Assembly (NCBI GenBank): GCA_018823835.1
Contig: JAHJHT010000002.1
Location: forward strand, 1,550,001 to 1,614,000
DNA: 64,000 bases
From: Alphaproteobacteria bacterium
Lineage (GTDB): Bacteria; Pseudomonadota; Alphaproteobacteria; Rhizobiales; Rhizobiaceae
Direction of reading: 5' to 3'
Both the position numbers and the translations under genes were made by a program. Below the pieces are notes generated by a model. That model searched no databases. It was not told the origin of the DNA and worked only from the letters and a program-made list of their open reading frames with translations. Shown here one piece after another: positions 17,585 to 27,115 of this stretch. How positions within the stretch are numbered: position 1 is the first letter of the stretch; every line of letters starts with the position of its first letter.

Positions 17585-19417
17585 GTGGCTGAAGCAGCAA
17601 GGCCCGACGGCAAGGCCTATACATTTGTCGATCACAAGTTCGATGTCGTGGTGGTGGGCGCCGGCGGTGCCGGGCTGCGCGCGACGCTCGGCATGGCCGA
17701 GCAGGGGCTGAAGACCGCCTGCATCACGAAGGTGTTCCCGACGCGCTCGCACACGGTTGCTGCACAGGGCGGTATCGCCGCCTCGCTGCAGAACATGGGG
17801 CCCGATTCATGGCAGTGGCACATGTACGACACCGTCAAGGGGTCGGACTGGCTGGGCGACATGGACGCGCAGGAGTACATGGTGCGCGAGGCGCCCGCCG
17901 CGGTCTACGAGCTGGAGCATTACGGCGTGCCTTTCAGCCGCACCGAGGAAGGCAAGATCTACCAGCGGCCGTTCGGCGGCCACATGATGAATTACGGCGA
18001 CGGCCCGCCCGTGCAGCGCACCTGCGCGGCGGCCGACCGCACCGGCCACGCCATCCTGCACACGCTCTACGGCCAGTCGCTGAAGCACAATGCGCAGTTC
18101 TTCATCGAGTATTTCGCGCTCGACCTGATCATGGAGGCCGATGGCCGCTGCACCGGGGTGGTTGCCTGGAACCTCGATGACGGCACCATCCACCGCTTCT
18201 CCGCCAAGATGGTGGTGCTGGCGACGGGCGGCTACGGCCGCGCCTTTTTCTCAGCCACCAGCGCGCATACCTGCACGGGCGACGGCAACGGCATGATCGC
18301 CAGGGCCGGGCTGCCGCTGCAGGACATGGAGTTCGTGCAGTTCCATCCGACCGGCATCTACGGCGCCGGCTGCCTGATCACCGAGGGCGCGCGCGGGGAG
18401 GGCGGCTATCTCGTCAATTCAGAGGGCGAGCGCTTCATGGAACGCTATGCGCCGTCGGCCAAGGACCTTGCCTCGCGCGACGTCGTCTCGCGCTGCATGA
18501 CGCTGGAAATCCGCGAGGGCCGCGGCGTCGGCAAGAACAAGGATCACATCTTCCTGCATCTCGACCATCTCGACCCGGCGGTGCTGCACGAACGACTGCC
18601 CGGCATCTCGGAATCGGCGAAGATCTTTGCCGGTGTCGACCTGACCAAGGAACCGATCCCGGTGCTGCCGACCGTCCACTACAACATGGGCGGCATTCCG
18701 ACGAACTACTGGGGCGAAGTGCTCAACCCGACGGCGGAGAACCCGGACGCGGTGGCGCCGGGCCTGATGGCCGTTGGCGAGGCGGGCTGTGCTTCCGTGC
18801 ACGGCGCCAATCGGCTGGGCTCCAACTCGCTGATCGATCTCGTGGTGTTCGGCCGCGCCGCCGCGATACGCGCCGGCAAGGTGGTCGACCGCAATGCGCC
18901 GGTGCCGCCGGTGAACGAGGCGGCTGTCGAGAAGATCATGGACCGCTTCGACCGGCTGCGCCACGCCAATGGCAGCGCGCCGACAGCAGTGCTGCGCGAG
19001 AAGATGCAGAAGGCCATGCAGGAAGACGCAGCCGTGTTCCGCACGCAGGCGTCGCTCGAAAGCGGCTGCCGGCGCGTCTCGGCGATCTGGGGCGAACTGA
19101 AGGACATCAAGGTCACCGACCGCTCGATGATCTGGAACTCTGACCTGGTCGAGACGCTGGAGCTCGAAAACCTGATGGCCAACGCCATCACCACGGTCTA
19201 CGGCGCGGAAGCCCGCAAGGAGAGCCGCGGCGCGCATGCGCGCGAGGATTTCGCCGACCGCGACGACGCCAACTGGCGCAAGCATACGCTGTCATGGGTA
19301 AGCGACACCGGCGAGGTCCGCCTCGACTACCGGCCGGTGCACGCCGACCCTCTGACCAGCGAGGCCGACGGCGGCATCAGCCGCGCCAAGATCGCGCCCA
19401 AGGCGCGGGTGTATTGA
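17585..19417 (+). CDS. sdhA: Succinate dehydrogenase flavoprotein subunit
   Basis: A 610-residue catalytic subunit. It oxidises succinate to fumarate in the citric acid cycle and passes electrons to SdhB. FAD-binding [15 protein letters not shown], the covalent-flavin histidine in [15 protein letters not shown], and the [16 protein letters not shown] and [14 protein letters not shown] blocks are all present at normal length. The start is GTG at 17585. Confidence 0.98.
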   Translation: MAEAARPDGKAYTFVDHKFDVVVVGAGGAGLRATLGMAEQGLKTACITKVFPTRSHTVAAQGGIAASLQNMGPDSWQWHMYDTVKGSDWLGDMDAQEYMVREAPAAVYELEHYGVPFSRTEEGKIYQRPFGGHMMNYGDGPPVQRTCAAADRTGHAILHTLYGQSLKHNAQFFIEYFALDLIMEADGRCTGVVAWNLDDGTIHRFSAKMVVLATGGYGRAFFSATSAHTCTGDGNGMIARAGLPLQDMEFVQFHPTGIYGAGCLITEGARGEGGYLVNSEGERFMERYAPSAKDLASRDVVSRCMTLEIREGRGVGKNKDHIFLHLDHLDPAVLHERLPGISESAKIFAGVDLTKEPIPVLPTVHYNMGGIPTNYWGEVLNPTAENPDAVAPGLMAVGEAGCASVHGANRLGSNSLIDLVVFGRAAAIRAGKVVDRNAPVPPVNEAAVEKIMDRFDRLRHANGSAPTAVLREKMQKAMQEDAAVFRTQASLESGCRRVSAIWGELKDIKVTDRSMIWNSDLVETLELENLMANAITTVYGAEARKESRGAHAREDFADRDDANWRKHTLSWVSDTGEVRLDYRPVHADPLTSEADGGISRAKIAPKARVY

Positions 19418-19432
19418 GAAGGACGATCTCGA

Positions 19433-20212
19433 ATGGTTGAACTCACCCTTCCCAAGAACTCGCAGATCAAAGCCGGCAAGACCTGGCCGAAGCCTGAGGG
19501 CGCCACCAACCTGCGCGAGTACAAGATCTATCGCTGGTCGCCCGACGATGACGAGAACCCGCGGCAGGACACCTATTTCGTCGACATGGACGATTGCGGG
19601 CCGATGGTTCTCGATGCGCTGCTGTGGATCAAGAACAAGATCGACCCGACGCTGACGCTGCGGCGCTCCTGCCGCGAGGGCATCTGCGGTTCCTGCGCCA
19701 TGAACATCGACGGTTCCAACACGCTGGCCTGCACCAAGGGAATGGACGAGATCGGCGCGGTGGTGAAGGTCTATCCGCTGCCGCACATGCCGGTGGTCAA
19801 GGATCTGGTGCCGGACCTGAGCGTGCCCTATGCGCAGCTGACCTCGGTAGAGCCCTGGCTGAAGACGGTCTCGCCGGAACCGGCCAAGGAATGGAAGCAG
19901 AGCCACGAGGACCGGCAGAAGCTCGACGGTCTCTACGAATGCATCCTGTGCTTCTGCTGCCAGACGTCATGCCCCAGCTACTGGTGGAACGGCGAGCGCT
20001 ATCTCGGCCCGGCCGTGCTGCTGCAGGCTTATCGCTGGCTGATCGACAGCCGCGACGAGGCGAAGGGCGAGCGGCTCGACAATCTCGAGGATCCGTTCCG
20101 CCTCTACCGCTGCCACACGATCATGAACTGCGCGCAGACCTGCCCGAAGGGCCTCAACCCCGCCAAGGCGATCGCCGAGATCAAGAAGATGATGGTCGAG
20201 CGGCGGGTCTAG
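19433..20212 (+). CDS. sdhB: Succinate dehydrogenase iron-sulfur subunit
   Basis: A 259-residue electron-transfer subunit. The [2Fe-2S] ligands are in [15 protein letters not shown] and the following LACTKG. The [4Fe-4S] ligands are in [16 protein letters not shown], and the [3Fe-4S] ligands in the [17 protein letters not shown] region. Last of the sdhCDAB genes; a YceH-family gene follows 14 bp later and may be read through. Confidence 0.98.
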   Translation: MVELTLPKNSQIKAGKTWPKPEGATNLREYKIYRWSPDDDENPRQDTYFVDMDDCGPMVLDALLWIKNKIDPTLTLRRSCREGICGSCAMNIDGSNTLACTKGMDEIGAVVKVYPLPHMPVVKDLVPDLSVPYAQLTSVEPWLKTVSPEPAKEWKQSHEDRQKLDGLYECILCFCCQTSCPSYWWNGERYLGPAVLLQAYRWLIDSRDEAKGERLDNLEDPFRLYRCHTIMNCAQTCPKGLNPAKAIAEIKKMMVERRV

Positions 20213-20226
20213 GGACGGCGCAGACC

Positions 20227-20862
20227 ATGGACAGCGAACTTCCCCACCTCAACCCCGCCGAGGCGCGGGTGCTCGGCTGCCTCGCCGAGAAGAAGGAACT
20301 GACGCCCGACGTCTACCCGATGACGCTCAACGGGCTGCAGTCGGCCGTCAACCAGAAGACGGCGCGCGACCCGGTGATGGAACTCGACCAGGGTGAAGTG
20401 CTGCGCGCGCTGAAACTGCTGCAGGACAAGGGCCTGGTGCGTCAGGTCTACGGCTCGCGCGTCGAGCGCTACGAGCATTTGCTGGCGCAGTCGTTTTCGC
20501 TGACGCAGCCGCAGATCGCGCTGGTCGGGCTGCTGCTGCTGCGCGGGCCGCAGACGGCGCATGAACTGCTGGCACGCTCCGAAAGGCTGGCGCGGTTCGG
20601 GTCGATGGAGAGCCTGGACACGGAACTCGACCTGCTGATCGGCAGGCGGCCGCCGCTGATCAAGCTGCTCGAACGCGCCCCCGGACAGCGCGAGGAGCGC
20701 TATGCCCACCTGCTCAGCGGCGACGTGCAAACGCCGGTCGCGGTGCGCGCCGCGCCCGAAAGGGCGGTGTCGCCCGGTTTCGAGAGCCGCCTGCAGGCGC
20801 TCGAGGAACAGGTGGCGGCGTTGCAGGCGAAGCTCGACGCGCTCGGTCGCGCGGACCGCTGA
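20227..20862 (+). CDS. YceH family protein (UPF0502/DUF480)
   Basis: A 211-residue protein starting MDSELPHLNPAEARVLGCLAEKK, the conserved YceH opening. The body contains two winged-helix-like segments (YPMTLNGLQSAVNQK and LRGPQTAHELLARSERL). The C-terminus has a heptad-like helix (LQALEEQVAALQAKLDAL). The molecular function of the family is not established. It lies 14 bp after sdhB and is probably in that transcript. Confidence 0.88.
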   Translation: MDSELPHLNPAEARVLGCLAEKKELTPDVYPMTLNGLQSAVNQKTARDPVMELDQGEVLRALKLLQDKGLVRQVYGSRVERYEHLLAQSFSLTQPQIALVGLLLLRGPQTAHELLARSERLARFGSMESLDTELDLLIGRRPPLIKLLERAPGQREERYAHLLSGDVQTPVAVRAAPERAVSPGFESRLQALEEQVAALQAKLDALGRADR

Positions 20863-20880
20863 CCCGAGGGCGCTGGCCTG

Positions 20881-21516
20881 TCAGAGAATCTCGAAAACGA
20901 AGGCTTTCACCAGCACCTCGGGTTCGGCGACGGAGAAGGCGCGGAAAAGCTGGCTTTCCTCGACGGGCTTCCAGCGTTCGGCCTTTTCAAGCCATTCGAA
21001 GACATCCCGGAAGCCACCCTGTTCAAGAACGGTGTCGCGCACGGTGAAGATTGCATGGCCACCTGGTTTGGTGACGCGGGCGAGTTCGTCGAGACCCGAC
21101 GCGGGCGCGTGTCCCTCGGTGAAGATGCCGGTGGCGAGGAAAGCGGTGAAGTGGCCGTCGGACCAGGGCAGGGTCTCGCCGAGCGTGGCCTGCTTCAGCT
21201 CCGCATAGGCGTTGCGCTGCCTGGCGATGGCAAGCATTTCCTCCGAAAAGTCGAGGCCTTCGAGCGTCTCGTAGCCGAGCGCGCGAAGATAGGGCCCGGT
21301 GAGGCCGGTGCCGCAACCGGCGTCGAGCAGGGCAGCCTTGCCCTTGGGCACGTAGCGAGAAACCCAGGCGGTGATCATGAAAGGAAGGCAGTAGCCTAGC
21401 GCGGCCGTCTCGCGGTCATACTCGCTCGACCAGCGGGCGTAGGCCTCCGCAAGCTCTTCGGCGGAACTGGCGCCATAGACCTGCTCAAGTGGGCTCTGTT
21501 CGGATTCTTGGGTCAT
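20881..21516 (-). CDS. Class I SAM-dependent methyltransferase coupled to an ABC permease gene
   Basis: A 211-residue protein with the SAM-binding motif LLDAGCGTGLTGPYL, then GLDFSEEMLAIA and VTKPGGHAIFTVRD. The N-terminal YGASSAEELAEAYARWSSEYD resembles the Williams-Beuren-type methyltransferases; the substrate is unknown. Its ATG overlaps the stop of the amino-acid ABC permease gene upstream as ATGA, so translation is likely coupled. Confidence 0.82.
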   Translation of the reverse strand: MTQESEQSPLEQVYGASSAEELAEAYARWSSEYDRETAALGYCLPFMITAWVSRYVPKGKAALLDAGCGTGLTGPYLRALGYETLEGLDFSEEMLAIARQRNAYAELKQATLGETLPWSDGHFTAFLATGIFTEGHAPASGLDELARVTKPGGHAIFTVRDTVLEQGGFRDVFEWLEKAERWKPVEESQLFRAFSVAEPEVLVKAFVFEIL

Positions 21517-22325
21517 GGATGCGTTCCCTTTCGCAGCCGGTTCTCCAGCGCGCGTAGCGCCAACGACAGGCCCACTGTCAGGATCAGGTAGATGTAGGCG
21601 ACGATCGAATAAGTCTCGAAGAAGCGAAACGATCCCGCCGCGTAGATCTTTCCCATCTGCGTAATGTCGGCGACGCCGAGCACGGAGACAAGTGAAGAAT
21701 CCTTCACCATCGCGACGAAGTCATTGCCGAGCGGTGGCAGGATGGTGCGGATGGCCTGTGGCATGACGACGTGGCGAAAGCGGCGGTAGCGCGACAGGCC
21801 GAGCGCCTTGGCCGCCTCGATCTGCCCCCGATCGACGGCCTGGATGCCGGCCCGGAAAACCTCCGAGATGAAGGCCGAATAGCCGATGGTGAGCGCGATG
21901 ATCGCCCGCCACAGCAGGGACACGTCGCGTACCTGCAGCGCGTCGATCAGGCCTGCCTCCTGCAAGGGCGCCGCCAGCGCGTTCCAGCCGGCGACGAAGG
22001 CCGGAACGCCGGCAAAGGCTATCCAGAAGAGCAGGACGAGCACCGGGACGCCGCGGATGATCTCGACGTAGAAGCGCGCGACCTGTCGTAGAACTGCCGA
22101 GCCGGACAGGGCCATCAGTGCGATGCCAAGGCCAAGCGCGGAAGCGAGCGTGAAGGCGACTACCGTGACGAAGATGGTAATCAGCACGCCGCGGGACACG
22201 ACGGTGAAGACCTGGGAGTAGAGATCACTGGCAGCTATGGCGAGTGCCGCGGCAAGTGCCAGGGCGACCGCGGCGGCAAGCCACCAGGGAAACTCGGATT
22301 GCGACGGGGGCGAGGTCGTCAGCAA
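21513..22325 (-). CDS. Polar amino acid ABC transporter permease (HisM/GlnP type)
   Basis: A 270-residue permease, longer than the usual 220 because of an extra N-terminal helix. The family features RGVPVLVLLFWIAFAG, the EAAKALGLSRYRRFRHVVMPQA coupling loop (EAA motif) and NDFVAMVKDSSL are present. It works with the binding protein encoded 49 bp upstream at 22375-23172. No ATP-binding subunit lies in this cluster, so an ATPase from elsewhere must be used. Confidence 0.9.
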   Translation of the reverse strand: MLTTSPPSQSEFPWWLAAAVALALAAALAIAASDLYSQVFTVVSRGVLITIFVTVVAFTLASALGLGIALMALSGSAVLRQVARFYVEIIRGVPVLVLLFWIAFAGVPAFVAGWNALAAPLQEAGLIDALQVRDVSLLWRAIIALTIGYSAFISEVFRAGIQAVDRGQIEAAKALGLSRYRRFRHVVMPQAIRTILPPLGNDFVAMVKDSSLVSVLGVADITQMGKIYAAGSFRFFETYSIVAYIYLILTVGLSLALRALENRLRKGTHP

Positions 22326-22374
22326 GGAACTAGGCCCGACCGCAGCACGATCCCGTCCCCGCTCGCCAGAGCGC

Positions 22375-23172
22375 TCACTCGCCGAACTTGTAGTCCAGGA
22401 ACCACTTCTTGTTGAGCGCCTCGATGGTGCCGTCGACCTTCATCGCGGCGATGGCGGCGTTGACCGGCGTGACAAGGTCGGAGCCCTTCTTGAAGATGAA
22501 GCCGAAGTCCTCGCTGCCCAGCGGCCCGCCGACCAGTTTCAGTTCGCCATTGGCAGCGTCGACATAGCCCTTTCCGGCGGTGCCGTCAGTCAGCACCATG
22601 TCGACATCGCCGGCCCTGAGCGCCTGTACGGTGGCGCCGAAGGTCTCGAACAGCTTGATGCGCGGATTGGCCTCGTCGCCGTCGAGAACGCTGTAGACGG
22701 CTGTGTAGAAGGGCGTCGTGCCGGCCTGGGCGCCGACCAGCCCGTCCGTAAAGGCGGCAAAGCTCTCGGCGTCGCTGAAACGGTCCTCGTCGCCGCGCAC
22801 CAGCATGAACTGCTCGGAGCGCATATAGGGGTCGGAGAAGTCGACCTTCTCCTTGCGGTCGTCCTTGATGGTGATGCCGGTCATGCCGATGTCGTACTGC
22901 CCATCGGAGACGGCCTGGATCATCGCGTCCCAGGAGGTGTTCTGGTAGGTGACCTTGAATTTCAGCCGCTTGGCGATCTCGTTCATCGCATCATATTCCC
23001 AGCCGACCTGCTCGCCCGATATCGGGTTGATGAACTGCAGGGGCGGATAGGCGTTTTCAGTGACCACCACGACGGTCCTGCCGCCGAGATCGGGAAGTGC
23101 CTGGGCCGTGGCGGCAGCGGGTAGAAGCAGGGCCACGAATAGGCCGGCTAGCATCATTCTGAACCTGGTCAT
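22375..23172 (-). CDS. Amino acid ABC transporter substrate-binding protein
   Basis: A 265-residue periplasmic binding protein of family 3. The ATG at 23172 has GAGGAG seven bases upstream, and a signal peptide (MLAGLFVALLLPAAATAQA) follows. ENAYPPLQFINP, GWEYDAMNEIAKRL and DIGMTGITIKDDRKEKVDFS are the SBP_bac_3 landmarks, the last containing the usual substrate-contact region. The ligand is a polar or charged amino acid by family; which one cannot be read from sequence. Confidence 0.92.
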   Translation of the reverse strand: MTRFRMMLAGLFVALLLPAAATAQALPDLGGRTVVVVTENAYPPLQFINPISGEQVGWEYDAMNEIAKRLKFKVTYQNTSWDAMIQAVSDGQYDIGMTGITIKDDRKEKVDFSDPYMRSEQFMLVRGDEDRFSDAESFAAFTDGLVGAQAGTTPFYTAVYSVLDGDEANPRIKLFETFGATVQALRAGDVDMVLTDGTAGKGYVDAANGELKLVGGPLGSEDFGFIFKKGSDLVTPVNAAIAAMKVDGTIEALNKKWFLDYKFGE

Positions 23173-23262
23173 GATCAAACTCCTCAATGCAAATTCGCGT
23201 CGTTCTGGCGGCTTAGCGACGGGACTGTAGCCGTCTTAAGGCCGCTTGCAAGCACCCGATCT

Positions 23263-24081
23263 TCAGCCGCGCCTGGTCGCGCCGATCGAGAAGGAAAGCG
23301 GAACCCTCGGTTGGCCTTCGGGCAGCGCGAACTGATCTTCGCCGGCTTCAACCAGGAAGGAAAAGGCCTGCCAGACGACGATGTCGTGCTCGTTGAGAAA
23401 GTCGATCGTCAGGCCGGCCCCGATCAGCGCGTTGACGACATCCGACAGCGGGTGGATCCACTCGTAGTGGCGCACCTGCGTCAGCGGCCTTGCGTCGCCG
23501 GTGTATGTCTGAGGGTCGTCCCAGACGAGCGGCCGATCCGGCGGCGTGCGCCAGTCAAGCTCGACGGTCAGCGGGTTGCGGTCGGGGTACATCTGGTTCA
23601 TCGCCGGATGGCCCTCGAGCAGATAGAGCCGGCCACCCGGCCTCAGGACAGCCGCCACGGCGCGCGCCCAGCGACTGATTTCGTCGAGCCAGTTGATCGC
23701 GCCCCAGGTGACGAAGGCCATGTCGTAGGTTTCGCCGAGCGCCTCGGGAGCGTCATAGACGGATGCCTCGACGAAGCGGGCTTCGGTGCCCGCCCTTTCG
23801 GCGAAGTCGCGCGCTGCCGCGATGGCCTTCGGCGAAAAATCGAGGCCGGTGACGCTCTTCGCGCCAAGATGCTTCAGGCTGATCGTGTCGAGCCCGATGT
23901 GGCATTGAAGGTGGACGATGTCCTTGCCGACGATATCGCCGATTTCGCCGGCCTCCAGCGTATGCAGGCTGGAACCGCCGTCGAGCACGGTGGCGATGCG
24001 ATAGGTGCCCGTCGTATCGGTGGAGTGAATCTCGGCGCGATTATCCCAGTTCAGGCGATTGGCTTCTGCGAATTCGTCCAT
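23263..24081 (-). CDS. SAM-dependent methyltransferase
   Basis: A 272-residue protein starting MDEFAEANRLNWDNRAEIH. SAM-binding region: VHLQCHIGLDTISLKHLGA, SVTGLDFSPKAIAAA and VLRPGGRLYLLEGHP. The opening segment and HLQCHIGLDT are typical of a class I methyltransferase group annotated only as methyltransferase-domain proteins. The substrate is unknown. An upstream extension to 24237 runs through the rplS terminator and tail and is rejected. It lies 90 bp upstream of the ABC binding-protein gene on the same strand. Confidence 0.82.
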   Translation of the reverse strand: MDEFAEANRLNWDNRAEIHSTDTTGTYRIATVLDGGSSLHTLEAGEIGDIVGKDIVHLQCHIGLDTISLKHLGAKSVTGLDFSPKAIAAARDFAERAGTEARFVEASVYDAPEALGETYDMAFVTWGAINWLDEISRWARAVAAVLRPGGRLYLLEGHPAMNQMYPDRNPLTVELDWRTPPDRPLVWDDPQTYTGDARPLTQVRHYEWIHPLSDVVNALIGAGLTIDFLNEHDIVVWQAFSFLVEAGEDQFALPEGQPRVPLSFSIGATRRG

Positions 24082-24100
24082 CTTCTGCTCCAGACGTGAA

Positions 24101-24125
24101 AAAGGCGGCCGAAGCCGCCTTTTTC
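24101..24125 (-). terminator. Rho-independent terminator after rplS
   Basis: Stem GGCGGC/GCCGCC, extended by flanking A-T pairs to nine base pairs, with a 4-nt loop and a T run on the minus strand. It lies 18 bp beyond the rplS stop and just before the methyltransferase gene. Confidence 0.8.
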
Positions 24126-24142
24126 GAAGTCTCGGTCTCGGC

Positions 24143-24688
24143 TTATTCGGCCGGGGTCTCTGCGGCCTCGGCAGCCTTTGCAGCTTCTGCTGCGGCCTTG
24201 GCCTCGGCAGCGTCCTGCGCTGCCTTCTCGGCTGCAAGCGCCTCGGCAGCTGCGATCTTCTCGTTCTCGATGCGGGCCTTCTCGGCGACCAGAGCCTCGC
24301 GCTCGGCGTCGTTCAGCTTGCGGGCGCGTACGCCGGTGTTCTCGGAAATGCGTGCCGACTTGCCGCGACGGCCGCGCAGGTAATAGAGCTTGGCGCGACG
24401 GACCTTGCCGCGGCGGACGATCTCGACGCCCTCGACCATCGGCGAGTAGACCGGGAACACGCGCTCCACGCCTTCACCGTAGGAAATCTTGCGGACGGTG
24501 AAATTCTCCTGGAAGCCGGCGCCGGAGCGGGCGATGACGACGCCCTCGTAGGCCTGGACGCGGGTACGCGTGCCTTCGGTGACGCGCACCTGGACGCGGA
24601 CGGTGTCGCCCGGCTGGAATTCGGGGAGCGTGCGCTTGGCTTCGATCTTGGCAGCCTGTTCGGCCTCGAGCTGACGGATGATGTCCAT
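24143..24688 (-). CDS. rplS: 50S ribosomal protein L19 with extended acidic/alanine tail
   Basis: A 181-residue protein. The L19 core covers residues 1-125: [36 protein letters not shown] and [23 protein letters not shown] are the hallmarks. The remaining 55 residues are almost entirely Ala, Glu, Lys and Asp, a low-complexity helical tail seen in some alphaproteobacteria and absent from E. coli L19 (about 115 residues). The usual partners trmD and rimM lie about 1.1 kb upstream, separated by an antisense permease gene. Confidence 0.97.
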   Translation of the reverse strand: MDIIRQLEAEQAAKIEAKRTLPEFQPGDTVRVQVRVTEGTRTRVQAYEGVVIARSGAGFQENFTVRKISYGEGVERVFPVYSPMVEGVEIVRRGKVRRAKLYYLRGRRGKSARISENTGVRARKLNDAEREALVAEKARIENEKIAAAEALAAEKAAQDAAEAKAAAEAAKAAEAAETPAE

Positions 24689-25021
24689 CGAAAATACCTC
24701 TTCTTGCTTCTCGACAGCCAGAGCGCCCGGCGCTCGCCTCGCAGTTAACTGACCGCTTGGCTATGCTTCTTCCTCACCGGAGGATCCGAAGGAGCAGGGG
24801 CGAATTCACTATTCTTATTGACGGGCCCGGGAGATTGTTCTTCCGGATCGGGCGGGCGATACACCAAAAGCGTGGCCTTGTCACGCCTTTGCAGCAGCAA
24901 TTTTTTCGTCGTGCGCCGCGCGCCACGGTCGAAATGCGACCATCGACGATGCCTGCCTTGTACATGCGCGAGCGGCCCCGTAAAGGGTCGCCTCGGAAAT
25001 TCGACCAATGCAGGCAGATTC
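24689..25021. other. Intergenic region between rplS and the TauE/SafE permease
   Basis: About 330 bp holding divergent start regions for rplS and the permease. The antisense and sense open frames here are short on protein character and lack ribosome sites. I see no clear promoter consensus, riboswitch or repeat. A long untranslated leader for rplS is possible. Confidence 0.4.
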
Positions 25022-25774
25022 GTGACGCTTTCCCTCATGCTCATCCTATTTCTCGCCGGGCTGGCCTCGGGCATCGTCAACGCGATTGCCGGCGGGGGCA
25101 CCTTCGTCACGTTCGGCGCGCTGTCGCTGGCCGGCATTCCGCCGATCGGCGCCAACGCGACGTCGTCGATTGCCCAGTTCCCCGGCTATATCACCTCGAC
25201 GATCGCCTACTGGAGCGATATCAAAGCAAGGTGGCGGGAGGCCATCCTTCTGGCGCTGCTATCGGCCGCCGGCGCACTCGGCGGATCGCTGCTGCTGCTG
25301 TCGCTCGACAACCCCTCCTTCAAGGCGATGGTGCCATGGCTGCTGCTCGGCGCCACCGCGCTGTTCGCCGCCGGCCCCTGGCTGAAGCCGGCGCCCAGGC
25401 CCGGCGCCGCCGCCCGCGGCTCGAGCATTCCGGGCGCCGCCGTGCAGTTCGTCACGTCGATCTATGGCGGCTTCTTCGGCGCCGGCATGGGCGTCATGAT
25501 GCTGGCGACGCTCGGGCTGACGCAGGGCGGCGACTATCATCGGCTCAACGCCCTGAAGAACCTGCTGTCCATCGTCATCGCGGCGGTGGCGATCGTCGTC
25601 TTCGTGTCGGGCGGCGTGGTCGCCTGGCCGGAAGTCTTCGTGATGATCCCCGGCGTGGCGCTCGGCGGCTGGGCCGGCGTGTGGCTCGCCAAGCGCGTGC
25701 CGCAATCGGCCGTGCGCGCCTTCGTCGTCGCGGTCGGTCTGTTGCTCGCCTTCTATTATTTCACGCAGGCTTGA
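25022..25774 (+). CDS. TauE/SafE family sulfite/anion exporter-like membrane protein
   Basis: A 250-residue membrane protein with about seven to eight helices. The N-terminal [21 protein letters not shown] and the second repeat [21 protein letters not shown] are the two TauE/SafE (DUF81) signatures. The GTG at 25022 is chosen since it keeps the first helix whole; ATG at 25037 is the alternative. The substrate is not predictable. Its last 14 bases overlap the 3' end of trmD on the other strand, and it splits the trmD-rplS order. Confidence 0.88.
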   Translation: MTLSLMLILFLAGLASGIVNAIAGGGTFVTFGALSLAGIPPIGANATSSIAQFPGYITSTIAYWSDIKARWREAILLALLSAAGALGGSLLLLSLDNPSFKAMVPWLLLGATALFAAGPWLKPAPRPGAAARGSSIPGAAVQFVTSIYGGFFGAGMGVMMLATLGLTQGGDYHRLNALKNLLSIVIAAVAIVVFVSGGVVAWPEVFVMIPGVALGGWAGVWLAKRVPQSAVRAFVVAVGLLLAFYYFTQA

Positions 25775-26459
25775 GCCGTTCCGCCAGGAGATCCGGCCGC
25801 CGTTCGGCGGTCAGCCTTTCGGACTGCTCGCGCCGCCATTTTGCGATCCTGGCATGGTTGCCGGAAGTCAGCACCTCTGGGATCGTCAGCCCCTCCCAGT
25901 CCTGCGGCCGCGTGTAATGCGGATGCTCGAGCAGGCCGTTCTCGAAGCTTTCCTCGTCGCCCGACGTCTCGTTGCCCATGACGCCGGGCAAGAGCCGCAC
26001 GACGGCGTCGAGCAGCACGAGCGCCGCCGGCTCGCCGCCGGACAGGATGTAATCGCCGATCGAGACTTCCTCGAGCTGCCGTGCGTCGATCAGGCGCTGG
26101 TCGACGCCTTCGAAGCGGCCGCACAGGATGGCGGCGCCGGGACCGGCGGCCAGTTCGCGCACGCGCGCCTGCGTCAGCGGCTTGCCGCGCGGCGACATCA
26201 GCAGCTTCGGCCGCGGGTCGGAGGCCGGCGCGACCCGGTCGAGGGCGCGGCCGAGCACGTCGGCGCGCATCACCATGCCGGCGCCGCCGCCGGCCGGGGT
26301 GTCGTCGACGGTGCGGTGGCGATCGGTGGCGAAATCGCGGATCTGGACGGCTTCGAGCGACCAGGTGCCGGCCTCGAGCGCGCGGCCGGCGAGCGAGATG
26401 CCGAGCGCGCCCGGAAACATTTCCGGATAGAGCGTCAGGACGGTCGCGCGGAAGCTCAC
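25761..26459 (-). CDS. trmD: tRNA (guanine37-N1)-methyltransferase
   Basis: A 232-residue trefoil-knot SPOUT methyltransferase that makes m1G37 in tRNA and prevents frameshifting. The SAM-knot motifs [14 protein letters not shown] and [16 protein letters not shown] are intact, with the N-terminal [13 protein letters not shown]. The ATG overlaps the rimM stop as ATGA. It ends in convergent overlap with the TauE-like gene. Confidence 0.97.
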   Translation of the reverse strand: MSFRATVLTLYPEMFPGALGISLAGRALEAGTWSLEAVQIRDFATDRHRTVDDTPAGGGAGMVMRADVLGRALDRVAPASDPRPKLLMSPRGKPLTQARVRELAAGPGAAILCGRFEGVDQRLIDARQLEEVSIGDYILSGGEPAALVLLDAVVRLLPGVMGNETSGDEESFENGLLEHPHYTRPQDWEGLTIPEVLTSGNHARIAKWRREQSERLTAERRPDLLAERLKPA

Positions 26460-27043
26460 CGCCGACCCCCCGGTCCCCTCGGAGGGGGGCTGTCGTCCTC
26501 GTCGTCCGGCCGGGCTTCGTCCTCGGGATCGTCGAGCAGACCGGCCGCGCGGCTGTCGATGCCGACCTTGCGCGCCGCGATGTCGATCTCCGGCACGGCC
26601 GCGCGGGTGAAGGGGATCAGCACGCCCCTGCGGCCGCCAAGCGTCAGTTCGAGGATGTCGCCGCCGCCGAAATTGTGCACCGCTGTGACCTTGCCGATGT
26701 CAGCCCCGGTCTCGTCGTGGACGGCCAGGCCGATCAGGTCGGCGTGGTAGAACTCGTCGTCCTCGACATCGTCCGGCAGCACCGAGCGGTCGACGAAGAG
26801 TTCGGTGCCGGCCAGCGCCTCCGCCTCGGTACGGTCGGCGATGCCCTTGAAGCGGACGACGACGACCTCCTTGGCAGGCCGGATGGCCGCGACCTCGAAG
26901 GCCCGGCCCGCGCCGTCGTAGAGCGGCCCGTAGTCGCCGAGCGCCATGGGGTCGCCGGTGAACGTCTTGACGCGCAACTCGCCCTTGATGCCGTGGGCGG
27001 CGCCGATGACGGCCAACTGGACGGGATTGCTGGGCTTCGACAT
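26456..27043 (-). CDS. rimM: Ribosome maturation factor RimM
   Basis: A 195-residue protein that assists 30S subunit maturation. The N-terminal [19 protein letters not shown] and the PRC-barrel region [13 protein letters not shown] followed by [13 protein letters not shown] are conserved. The C-terminus has an acidic proline-rich extension (about 30 residues) common in rhizobia. It is first in a coupled rimM-trmD pair; rpsP, the usual upstream partner, is not here, and xerC starts divergently 72 bp away. Confidence 0.96.
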   Translation of the reverse strand: MSKPSNPVQLAVIGAAHGIKGELRVKTFTGDPMALGDYGPLYDGAGRAFEVAAIRPAKEVVVVRFKGIADRTEAEALAGTELFVDRSVLPDDVEDDEFYHADLIGLAVHDETGADIGKVTAVHNFGGGDILELTLGGRRGVLIPFTRAAVPEIDIAARKVGIDSRAAGLLDDPEDEARPDDEDDSPPPRGPGGRR

Positions 27044-27115
27044 GAATGGTTCGCTTCACCGGTTGCTAACTTCGATCGCGCAACACTGCTCTATTCAATA
27101 GGGTGCCGGCTGCCA

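Noticed and set aside
24745..25155. 136-residue minus-strand frame upstream of rplS
   Set aside because: Overlaps the start of the TauE-like gene, lacks a ribosome site and looks like a mirror frame.
26081..27115. Long upstream extension of the xerC frame
   Set aside because: Runs antisense through trmD and rimM; XerC homologues start at the ATG at 27116.
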